NCBI GenBank assembly: GCA_021823365.1
Contig: JAKAOD010000097.1
Location: 1 to 8,967, forward strand
Source of the DNA: Actinomycetes bacterium
GTDB lineage: Bacteria; Actinomycetota; Acidimicrobiia; Acidimicrobiales; Bog-793
Reading direction: 5' to 3'
DNA: 8,967 nt
Numbering within the stretch: the stretch's first letter is position 1; each line of letters begins with the position of its first letter. A program made the position numbers and the translations under genes. The notes beneath the pieces were generated by a model. It had not been told where the DNA came from, made no database searches, and was given only the letters and a program-made list of their open reading frames with translations. This document shows positions 1 to 5,416 of this stretch, piece by piece.

Positions 1-45
1 CACGAGGCCTCCAGGGTCGATCGTTGGGTTTGCAACGCCGATCAT
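1..45 (-). CDS. Possible 5' end of a divergent gene, cut by the window edge
   Basis: On the minus strand an ATG at 45-43 opens a frame that reads [15 protein letters not shown] before the window ends. The sequence GAGAGG lies five bases upstream of this ATG and would serve as a ribosome binding site. A minus-strand promoter candidate lies farther upstream at 110-138. Only 15 residues are visible, so no family can be assigned. Against the call, the plus strand is also open here, from base 2 to a TAA at 62-64, and could instead be the tail of a rightward gene; codon bias over so few codons does not settle it. If the minus reading is right, this gene shares the dre-like control region with the das-type remnant on its other side. 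Confidence 0.35.
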   Translation of the reverse strand, partial: MIGVANPTIDPGGLV

Positions 46-62
46 GGACGCCTCTCGCGCGT

Positions 63-95
63 AAGGGGTGGATTGCGGCTCAGCCGCTACCCCTT
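63..95. repeat. Interrupted inverted repeat (hairpin)
   Basis: AAGGGGT at 63-69 pairs with ACCCCTT at 89-95. An inner stem GCGGC (75-79) pairs with GCCGC (83-87) around a TCA loop. The two stems are separated by a five-base bulge on one side and one base on the other. No T-run follows directly. It could be a terminator for a rightward gene ending near 64, or structure in the leader of the divergent minus-strand gene. The sequence does not decide between these. Confidence 0.5.
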
Positions 96-101
96 GGAAT
101 C

Positions 102-117
102 ACTCGTCTAGACTACT
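102..117. promoter_or_regulatory. dre-like operator 1 (GntR/DasR-type palindrome)
   Basis: The sequence ACTCGTCTAGACTACT matches the Streptomyces DasR consensus ACTGGTCTAGACCACT, as I recall it, at 14 of 16 positions. Its core GTCTAGAC is a perfect palindrome and fits the GT-N-TA-N-AC pattern of HutC-subfamily GntR regulators. A DasR-like regulator is encoded less than 400 bases downstream, which makes autoregulation of the locus plausible. Binding is inferred from the match. Confidence 0.65.
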
Positions 118-138
118 TTTCGATTTGGTCCATACCAA
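110..138 (-). promoter_or_regulatory. Candidate leftward promoter overlapping both operators
   Basis: Read on the minus strand, TTGGTA (138-133) and TAGTCT (115-110) are separated by exactly 17 bases. They resemble -35 (4 of 6) and -10 (3 of 6, TAnnnT) elements. The -35 lies inside operator 2 and the -10 inside operator 1, so a bound regulator would block it. Transcription would start near 103 and run towards the possible divergent gene at 45. No comparably spaced rightward promoter was found in 60-177. Confidence 0.35.
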
Positions 139-139
139 T
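124..139. promoter_or_regulatory. dre-like operator 2
   Basis: The sequence TTTGGTCCATACCAAT has arms TTGGT and ACCAA around a four-base spacer and matches the dre consensus at 11 of 16 positions. Its centre lies 22 bases, about two helical turns, from the centre of operator 1. Two regulator dimers could therefore sit on the same face of the DNA. It is weaker than operator 1 in its central four bases. Confidence 0.5.
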
Positions 140-177
140 CTCGTGGACGGCAACGGGGGGCGGTCAGGGAGGGGAGG

Positions 178-240
178 TTGAAGCTACGCCGCATTGTCCC
201 CCTGCGCGCGGCCGGGGCCGGCACGCTCGGGCTGCTCGAA
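178..240 (+). pseudogene. Remnant of a sugar-binding lipoprotein: signal-peptide start only
   Basis: A TTG at 178 follows the purine-rich AGGGAGGGGAGG at 166-177, a strong Shine-Dalgarno tract. The frame reads [19 protein letters not shown]: a basic n-region followed by an Ala/Gly/Leu stretch, as at the start of ABC sugar-binding lipoproteins. The lipobox cysteine and mature protein expected next are absent. After 237 the sequence passes into an ABC permease segment in a different frame. The position directly behind the operators fits the first gene of a das-type transporter operon. The arginine inside the hydrophobic stretch is unusual. With about 20 residues to judge from, this is a reading from pattern and context, not a secure family match. 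Confidence 0.4.
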
Positions 241-244
241 GCGG

Positions 245-482
245 GGGTTCGTCCAGGGGATCCGGAAGGACGTCGAGGAGGCGGCGATGGTCGACCGCTG
301 CACGCGCCTTGTCGCCTTCCGCCGGGTGCTGCTCCCGCTCATCGTCCCGGGGACGGTCGCCACGTCGATCTTCGCCTTCATCCAGGCCTGGAGCCAGTAC
401 CTTCTCACCTACGTCTTCATGCAGCAGGACACCAAGCGCACCCTCACCGTCTGGCTCGAGGCGCTCTCGACGAACCGCGGCC
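245..482 (+). pseudogene. Internal fragment of a sugar ABC transporter permease (MalG/DasC type)
   Basis: The frame starting [19 protein letters not shown] carries the EAA loop (EEAAMVD...LLPLIVP) that docks permeases of binding-protein-dependent transporters onto their ATPase. A membrane segment [18 protein letters not shown] and the conserved stretch [14 protein letters not shown] follow. About 79 residues remain of a protein normally near 280. The first 190 or so, and the last 50 with the final membrane helix, are missing. The Gly usual after Asp in the EAA motif is Arg here. Upstream the frame passes into unrelated sequence at 238-245. Downstream it runs out of frame into the DasR-like gene at 471-488. 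It cannot make a working permease. Confidence 0.75.
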
Positions 483-485
483 CGG

Positions 486-1265
486 ATCCCCAAGTACTAC
501 GTCGTCAAGCAGGAGCTCCTCCGCCGGATCGAGGAGCTCTCGCCCGGTCTGGCGCTGCCGGCGGAGCGGGAGCTGAGCATCGAGCTCGCGACCTCCCGCA
601 CGACCGTGCGCCAGGCGCTCCAGGAGCTGACCGTCGAGGGGCGCCTCCAGCGGGTCCGCGGCAGCGGCACCTTCGTCGCCGAGCCGAAGCTCGCACAGGC
701 GCTCCAGCTCACGAGCCACACCGAGGACATGCGGGCCCAGGGCCTCGAACCGGGGTCACGGCTGCTGCACCTCGGCGACGTCGCGGCCGACGACGTGCTC
801 GCCGCCCACCTCGACATCCCGGTCGGGGCGAAGGTGCTGCGGATCGAGCGCCTGCGCCTGGCGAACGGCGAGCCGATGGCCGTCGAGACGACACACCTCG
901 CCGCGGGCCGCTTCCCTCGCCTGCGCGGCCACCTCGAGCGCTCCGGGTCGCTCTACGCCGTGCTCTCGGAGCACTACGGCGTGCACCTCGCCGCAGCCGA
1001 GCAGACGATCGAGACGGTGCTCGCCGGGCCGCACGAGGCCGGGGTGCTCGGCACCGAGGTGGGCGCCCCCGTGCTCCTGCTCTGCCGGCACAGCCTCGAC
1101 GAGGAGGGCCGACCCGTCGAGTACGTGCGCAGCTACTACCGGGGCGACCGCTACAAGTTCGTCGCCTGGCTGAGCAGGCCGGGCTGGCCGGAGGGGCGCC
1201 GGCTCGATGGCGTCGCGCGCGGCAACGGGGGCGAGCCGGCCTTCGTCATCGACGCCCGCAGGTGA
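486..1265 (+). CDS. dasR: DasR-like GntR/HutC-family transcriptional regulator, start codon not visible
   Basis: The protein reads [20 protein letters not shown] at its N-terminal winged-helix domain. Recognition region [20 protein letters not shown], wing GSGTFV and linker [11 protein letters not shown] follow. The rest is a UTRA effector domain with [34 protein letters not shown] and [16 protein letters not shown]. Nearly every segment resembles Streptomyces DasR, which senses glucosamine-6-phosphate or GlcNAc-6-phosphate and represses chitin and GlcNAc uptake genes. Its own operators are probably the palindromes at 102-139. There is no ATG, GTG or TTG in frame from 390 to 486, although the frame stays open back to about 24. 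DasR proteins usually carry 10-25 more residues before this point. The gene therefore seems fused to the permease remnant, and whether it is translated is open. Confidence 0.85.
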   Translation: MPKYYVVKQELLRRIEELSPGLALPAERELSIELATSRTTVRQALQELTVEGRLQRVRGSGTFVAEPKLAQALQLTSHTEDMRAQGLEPGSRLLHLGDVAADDVLAAHLDIPVGAKVLRIERLRLANGEPMAVETTHLAAGRFPRLRGHLERSGSLYAVLSEHYGVHLAAAEQTIETVLAGPHEAGVLGTEVGAPVLLLCRHSLDEEGRPVEYVRSYYRGDRYKFVAWLSRPGWPEGRRLDGVARGNGGEPAFVIDARR

Positions 1266-2296
1266 GCGGGCTGCGCTCGAGCGGAGCCGTCCTCGCCCTC
1301 GACGTCGGAGGGACCTTCGCCAAGGGCGCCGTCGTCGCTCCGGACGGCACGCTGCTCCACGAGGCGCGCGCGCCGACCGGAGCGGGGTCGGCCTCGACGC
1401 GGCCGGATGGCGTCGCCGCCGTGCTCGACTCCCTCGTCGACGACCTCGCCGCCCGAGCCGTTGCCGAGACGGGGCAGTCGCCGCTCGCCGCCTGCGTCGC
1501 CGCGCCCGGCGTCGTCGACCCCGTCGCCGGGGTCGTCCGCTTCTCGGCCAACATCGCCTGGTCCGACGTGCCGCTTCGCGACCGGGTCGCCGCCCGCCTC
1601 GGCACGCCGGTGCGCGTGGTCCACGACGTGCGCGCCGCCGCGCTCGCCGAGGCGAGGCTCGGGCGAGGGCGCACGTGCGCCGACTTCGTCTTCGTCGCGA
1701 TCGGCACGGGCATCGGCGGCGCTCTCGTGCTCGGCGGAGCCCCCTACGACGGGGCGCACGGCCTGGCGTGCGAGATCGGGCACCTGGTCGTCGACCCGGG
1801 TGGCGAGGCCTGCGGGTGCGGATCGGCCGGCTGCCTCGAGACCGTCGCTTCCGCCGCGTCGATCGCCCGCCGCTACCTGGCGCGCGCCGCCGGCACGGAG
1901 GCCGGCGGCACCGGGGTCGACGCCGCCGAGGTGTTCCGCCGCGCCGGGAGAGGGGACGAGACCGCCGCCGGGGTGCTCGCCGAGGCGTTCGAGGCGCTCG
2001 CGGCGGCAGTCGCGGCCTGCCAGACCTTCGCCGACGTCGAGCTCTTCGTGCTCGGCGGCGGACTGTCGCTCGCCGGGGAGGGCGTCCTCGCGCCGCTCGT
2101 CCGGCGGCTCGCAGGGAGGCTCGGCTTCCGCCCCGTCCCTCGCGTCGAGGCGAGCACGCTCGGGAGCCGCGGCGGCTGCGCCGGCGCCGGGATCTGTGCC
2201 TGGGAGCTGGTCAGCCGGCGCCGATCACCGGGTGGATGGCCGCCAGCCGCTCGAGCAACGCCGAGCCGGCAGCGACGAGCAGGGCAGCCACCGTGA
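1262..2296 (+). CDS. ROK-family sugar kinase (hexose or N-acetylhexosamine kinase)
   Basis: A GTG at 1262 overlaps the regulator stop (GTGA), suggesting translational coupling. The 344-residue product has the ATP-phosphate motif [10 protein letters not shown] (D14-K21), catalytic Asp122 in [11 protein letters not shown], and GTGIGGALV. The ROK sugar and zinc signature follows: Glu171 and His174 (EIGH), then Cys184, Cys186 and Cys191. FVLGGGLS comes near the C-terminus. ROK kinases phosphorylate glucose, fructose, ManNAc or GlcNAc in the cytoplasm. Next to a DasR-type regulator that senses phosphorylated amino sugars, GlcNAc or a related amino sugar is the likeliest substrate, but this is inferred from context. 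The frame upstream of 1262 stays open through the regulator to 194, which is chance in high-GC DNA. The last 29 codons overlap the convergent MFS gene. Confidence 0.88.
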   Translation: MSGLRSSGAVLALDVGGTFAKGAVVAPDGTLLHEARAPTGAGSASTRPDGVAAVLDSLVDDLAARAVAETGQSPLAACVAAPGVVDPVAGVVRFSANIAWSDVPLRDRVAARLGTPVRVVHDVRAAALAEARLGRGRTCADFVFVAIGTGIGGALVLGGAPYDGAHGLACEIGHLVVDPGGEACGCGSAGCLETVASAASIARRYLARAAGTEAGGTGVDAAEVFRRAGRGDETAAGVLAEAFEALAAAVAACQTFADVELFVLGGGLSLAGEGVLAPLVRRLAGRLGFRPVPRVEASTLGSRGGCAGAGICAWELVSRRRSPGGWPPAARATPSRQRRAGQPP

Positions 2297-3476
2297 GGAA
2301 TGGGCCGAACGCAGGCAGGCCGGCGTGCTGGAGGACCGCCCCGGCGAGGGCCGCCGTGGCCGAGCCGCCGACGCTCGCGGCGCCGACCTGCCAGCCGATC
2401 ACGCGCTGGGCGCCGACCGCTCCCACGCGAGCCGGCGTGAGCGCGACGAGCGCCGGGAACACCGGGGCAAGCGCGCCGCCGACGACGCCGATCCCGACGA
2501 TCGCCAGGGCCGGTCCGGGCTCCCACCAGACGAGGGCGGCGCCGGCGAGCGCGGCGAGGGTCCCGGTGCGGACGAGCAGGAGCGGGGAGGGCGATCGGCG
2601 GGGGACCGCCACGGCCAGCCGCACCGCGGTGAGCGCGCCCCAGTAGAGGAAGACGACGGCGCCCGCGCCGGCAGCGCTGAGCCCGAGAGGCCCGCGCGCG
2701 TAGGTCGCGCTCCATTGACCGGCGCTCACCTCGAGCCCGGTGTAGACGAAGAAGAGCGCCATCCCGACGGCGACGACGAGCCTGGGGCCGTGCGGGCTGC
2801 CGCCGTGCGGCGCGCCTTGCTCGTCGGGCGCGAGCGGTCCCGGCTGGGCTCGTCGCGATGCCTGCCGGCCGCCAGGTCCGGCCTCCTGCACCGGGTGCCC
2901 GTGCAGAGGGCTCTCCTGCGCGGAGCCCTCGCGCCAGCGGGCCCGGGTCGTCCACCACCCGGCGGCGAGGGCGAGGTCCGCCGCGAGCAGCAAGGCGTAT
3001 GCCCCGCGCCAGGAGGAGAGGAGGAGAGCACCCGTGACGACGAGCGGCCCGAGGGCCGTGCCGACGCCGTACGCGCCGTGGAGCAGGTTGAGCAGCCGGG
3101 TGCGGCCGGCGACGGCCGTGACGGCGTTCAATCCGCTGTCGATCGCGCCTCCCGCGGCCCCGAGCAGCCCGGCGGCGACGACGACGACCCACCAAGTCGG
3201 CGAGACGACGAGCAGCGTGCCGGCGACGGCGCCGAGTGTCCCGGCAGCGGCGAGGACTGTCCCGGCGCTGAGCCGCCGCAGCGCGGCGGCGACCGTCACG
3301 GAGGTGACGAGCCCCCCGGCGGTCGCGGCGAGCAGGACGATCCCGAGCTCGCCCAGCGGCTGGTGGAACGTGCGGCGCAGCGCCGGCCATGCGGTGCCCC
3401 ACATCCCGTTGGGAAGGCCGAGCGCGACGAAGCTCCCGACCGACAGCGTCGCCTGGGAGCGAGGCGGGCGGCTCAG
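2211..3476 (-). CDS. FucP/YbjJ-like MFS transporter with unclear start
   Basis: This is a 12-helix major facilitator. Numbering from the ATG at 3404, residues 87-97 read GAIDSGLNAVT and 105-121 read LNLLHGAYGVGTALGPL, both typical of the fucose/glucose permease subgroup. GLEVSAGQWSATY (223-235) opens the second half. A hydrophilic loop of about 50 residues (158-207), rich in Gly, Pro and His, joins the halves. From 3404 the protein has 397 residues but begins inside helix 1. The codons just upstream (VGSFVALGLPNG) plainly supply the rest of that helix, yet hold no ATG, GTG or TTG. A CTG at 3476 overlaps the upstream gene's TGA (CTGA) and would give 421 residues; a second CTG is at 3446. The substrate is unknown, and a sugar is likely for this subgroup. 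It probably forms an operon with the GtrA-like gene. Confidence 0.8.
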   Translation of the reverse strand: MSRPPRSQATLSVGSFVALGLPNGMWGTAWPALRRTFHQPLGELGIVLLAATAGGLVTSVTVAAALRRLSAGTVLAAAGTLGAVAGTLLVVSPTWWVVVVAAGLLGAAGGAIDSGLNAVTAVAGRTRLLNLLHGAYGVGTALGPLVVTGALLLSSWRGAYALLLAADLALAAGWWTTRARWREGSAQESPLHGHPVQEAGPGGRQASRRAQPGPLAPDEQGAPHGGSPHGPRLVVAVGMALFFVYTGLEVSAGQWSATYARGPLGLSAAGAGAVVFLYWGALTAVRLAVAVPRRSPSPLLLVRTGTLAALAGAALVWWEPGPALAIVGIGVVGGALAPVFPALVALTPARVGAVGAQRVIGWQVGAASVGGSATAALAGAVLQHAGLPAFGPFLTVAALLVAAGSALLERLAAIHPVIGAG

Positions 3477-4138
3477 CCGAGCTCGCGCTCCGGCGGCGCC
3501 GCCGTGAAGATCACCGTCTGGTAGGCGACGTACTTGGCGACCCAGAGCGCGAAGTTCACGAGGATGAAGACCGCGCCGAGCAGCACCAGCTTGAGGAGGT
3601 GGTGCGCGTGGTCGGCGTCGGCGATCGCGCCCGTTGCGACCGTCGAGATCGCCCAGCTCAGGATCGATGTGACCCAGTAGAGGAATGCCTGGCGTGCCGG
3701 CCGTCGGCGGTCTGCCTCGGGCCAGATCCAGTAGCGGGAGAGCAGGTAGGAGGGGATGGCTCCCGCGAGGTTGGCGATGAGCACCGCGAGGGTCGCCCCG
3801 AGCGAGGTCTCGGCATCGACGACGATGAGGGCCAGCTCGCTGATCGCGAGCGAGACGACGGACGTGGCGGCGTAGCGCACGAGCTTGCGAACGTCGCGGC
3901 CGGAGGCGGCGCCGCCGAGCACCTTCGAGGCAGCGGCGACGAGCAGGTCTTCGAACCTCTCGGCCGCCGAGAGGTGGCCGGCTCCCCTGCCGGCGCCACC
4001 TCGGACGTGGAGTCGAGCGGGTCGCGCCGGCGCCGTCGTGTCCTCCAGGCCGAGCCCTTTCGTCGGGTGCCGGCCGATGCCGGCTTCGCCCGACCCTTCT
4101 TCGGACCGCTCGCCCAGCTCGTCCTGTCTCGCTGCCAT
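3473..4138 (-). CDS. GtrA-family membrane protein with long hydrophilic N-terminus
   Basis: Four membrane segments are visible at about residues 88-108 (RYAATSVVSLAISELALIVV), 115-135 (LAVLIANLAGAIPSYLLSRY), 151-173 and 184-210. The pattern RKLVRYAATS...SYLLSRYWIW is the GtrA/DPMS fold, whose members move or handle polyprenyl-linked sugars for O-antigen, teichoic acid or arabinogalactan decoration. Family members are usually 120-170 residues; this one has 221 from the ATG at 4138, owing to about 85 hydrophilic residues rich in Arg, Gly and Glu. The start is uncertain: the frame is open to a GTG at 4249, and an internal GTG near 3922 would give a family-length protein. The stop overlaps the CTG proposed as start of the MFS gene. 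No glycosyltransferase partner is nearby. Confidence 0.8.
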   Translation of the reverse strand: MAARQDELGERSEEGSGEAGIGRHPTKGLGLEDTTAPARPARLHVRGGAGRGAGHLSAAERFEDLLVAAASKVLGGAASGRDVRKLVRYAATSVVSLAISELALIVVDAETSLGATLAVLIANLAGAIPSYLLSRYWIWPEADRRRPARQAFLYWVTSILSWAISTVATGAIADADHAHHLLKLVLLGAVFILVNFALWVAKYVAYQTVIFTAAPPERELG

Positions 4139-4152
4139 CTCGCGTCGGTCCC

Positions 4153-4177
4153 CGTAGGTCGGGCGCCCGTCCCTACG
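4153..4177. promoter_or_regulatory. Nested inverted repeat upstream of the GtrA-like gene
   Basis: CGTAGG (4153-4158) and CCTACG (4172-4177) are exact inverted arms. Between them lies a second palindrome, GGGCGCCC (4161-4168). The element ends 14 bases before the ATG at 4138 on the minus strand, so it could be an operator or a hairpin in the leader. It would fall inside the coding region if translation began at the GTG at 4249. Confidence 0.4.
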
Positions 4178-4250
4178 TGGGCGCAGCTCAGCGCGGCGAA
4201 GCGACGGGGTCGCCACCACATCCGTCGCCGCGACCAACCACGCCGGCACG

Positions 4251-4417
4251 GTGCGACCCCGCGGGACTCAGCCCCGCGGGCGCATCTTCGGAACGGGACG
4301 ACTATAGGCGAGGCAATCGGGGCCGCGCCGGGTATTGGCGGGGGTCTTCCGGCCGCGCCGGGCGCACGGCGGCGCTGCCGCCGTAATGCTACGTGTGTAA
4401 GTTAAGCTGCCCCGCCG
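4251..4417. other. Intergenic region with two direct repeats and two hairpins
   Basis: CCCCGCGGG occurs at 4257-4265 and 4272-4280; because CCCGCGGG is self-complementary, the copies can pair as an 8-base stem. GGCCGCGCCGGG occurs twice, at 4321-4332 and 4351-4362, exactly 30 bases apart. CGGCGGC (4367-4373) and GCCGCCG (4377-4383) form a perfect 7-base stem around GCT. No coding region is supported here. The region separates the divergent GtrA-like and EAL genes and probably holds both promoters. Confidence 0.5.
4384..4417 (+). promoter_or_regulatory. Candidate promoter of the EAL gene
   Basis: The stretch TAATGCTACGTGTGTAAG (4384-4401) and the bases just after it are one of the few A/T-rich patches in the window. 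TAAGTT at 4398-4403 fits the actinobacterial TAnnnT -10 pattern. It lies 14 bases before the ATG at 4418, so the transcript would have a leader of only about eight bases. That fits the lack of a Shine-Dalgarno sequence. No clear -35 was found; the hairpin at 4367-4383 occupies that place. Confidence 0.3.
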
Positions 4418-5383
4418 ATGCCTCACGTCCACCGGGCTGGCGCCGGTCGGACCAGTCCTTCCGAGAGAGCACCGATCCTGCTCTCCTCCCTCTCCTCCCG
4501 AGCCGCCATCGGCGCAGGTCGCGCGCTCGGGTCGTTCGCGGCGCGCCTCTGCCGCTTCGGCGAGCTCCTGGCGGGAGGCTCCCGCGCCGGCGGGCGGGTC
4601 GGTCTGGCGGCCGAGCTCCGCCGGGCGCTCGAGGACGGTGAGTTCTTCCTCGTCTACCAGCCGACGTTCGACCTGGCCGGGATGGAGGTCTCGGGGGTCG
4701 AGGCCCTCTTGCGCTGGAGGAGCCCTACCGGCGTCGTCGCGCCAGGCGAGTTCGTCCCCGAGCTCGAACGTTCCGGGCTCATCGTCTCGGTCGGCCGCTG
4801 GGTGCTCGGGGAGGCGTGCCGCCAAGGCGCAGCGTGGCGGGCCGGCGGCCGGGACGTGCCCGTGTCCGTCAACGTCTCGGCGTGCCAGCTCGGCGAGCCG
4901 TCCTTCGTCGAGGACGTGCGCCGGGTGCTGCGTGCGAGCGGCTTTCCTCCGGCGCTGCTCACGCTCGAGATCACCGAGACAGCGATCCTCGCCGACACCG
5001 AGCGCAGCGCGGCCCAGCTCGAGGCGGTGCGGCGCCTCGGCGTGCGCATCGCGGTCGACGACTTCGGCACCGGGTACTCGTCGCTCGCCCATCTCCAGCT
5101 CTTCCCGGTCGACGCCTTGAAGATCGACCGGAGCTTCGTCTCGGACATGCTCAGCGGCCGCGAATCCGGAGCGCTCGTCCACACCCTCGTCCAGCTCGGC
5201 AAGGCGCTCGGCATCGAGACGCTGGCCGAGGGGATCGAGGAGCGTTCCCAGCTCACCCATCTCCAAGGGGAGGAGTGCGCTACCGGCCAGGGGTTCCTTC
5301 TCGCCGAGCCGCTCCAGGCAGACGAGCTTGAGGTCTTCCTCGCCCGCTGGGGCACGCATCCCGCCGTGCTCGGCACGCCCTAG
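4418..5383 (+). CDS. Stand-alone EAL-domain c-di-GMP phosphodiesterase
   Basis: The 321-residue protein has an unassigned, weakly amphipathic N-terminus (1-62) and one EAL domain (about 63-312). The catalytic set is complete: E95-A-L, Asn152 in VNVSACQL, Glu184 in LEITET, Asp214-Asp215 in DDFGTGYSSL, Lys235 in LKIDRSFV, Glu271 in LAEGIE and Gln291 in GQGFLLAEPL. This is the pattern of active enzymes that hydrolyse c-di-GMP to pGpG with Mg or Mn ions. There is no GGDEF, PAS or GAF domain and no convincing membrane helix, so it is probably cytoplasmic. Most EAL domains come with a sensor or GGDEF domain; here the input must come from the short N-terminus or a partner. A degenerate GGDEF-like protein lies 1.6 kb downstream. 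The ATG at 4418 lacks a Shine-Dalgarno sequence, and later starts are possible. Confidence 0.9.
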   Translation: MPHVHRAGAGRTSPSERAPILLSSLSSRAAIGAGRALGSFAARLCRFGELLAGGSRAGGRVGLAAELRRALEDGEFFLVYQPTFDLAGMEVSGVEALLRWRSPTGVVAPGEFVPELERSGLIVSVGRWVLGEACRQGAAWRAGGRDVPVSVNVSACQLGEPSFVEDVRRVLRASGFPPALLTLEITETAILADTERSAAQLEAVRRLGVRIAVDDFGTGYSSLAHLQLFPVDALKIDRSFVSDMLSGRESGALVHTLVQLGKALGIETLAEGIEERSQLTHLQGEECATGQGFLLAEPLQADELEVFLARWGTHPAVLGTP

Positions 5384-5416
5384 GCGGGGCGCGGCGTCCC
5401 GCGGTACCGTCGGCGC

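Noticed and set aside
24..485. The regulator frame extended upstream to a TTG at 24
   Set aside because: The 150 residues before RIPKYY are Ser/Arg/Pro-rich nonsense that overlap the operators and the permease remnant in another frame.
258..489. GGATCC at 258-263 and 484-489, flanking most of the permease piece, as a sign of a cloning or ligation artefact
   Set aside because: Permease-like sequence (GFVQGI) begins before the first site, and regulator-like sequence (RTAAR) begins before the second, so the joins do not fall at the sites. GATC sites are common in such DNA.
194..2296. One 700-codon open frame joining the permease scrap and the ROK kinase
   Set aside because: The middle third is the DasR-like gene read out of frame, giving Arg/Pro/Ala-rich nonsense. 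The continuity is chance in high-GC DNA; a gene caller could easily report it as one protein.
1873..3402. A 509-codon minus-strand frame over the MFS gene
   Set aside because: Arg/Ala-rich shadow in another frame; the MFS frame has membrane helices and family motifs.
1407..3524. A 705-codon plus-strand frame across the ROK and MFS genes
   Set aside because: Its translation is low-complexity Arg/Pro/Ala/Gly with no motif; it is the shadow of two well-supported genes.
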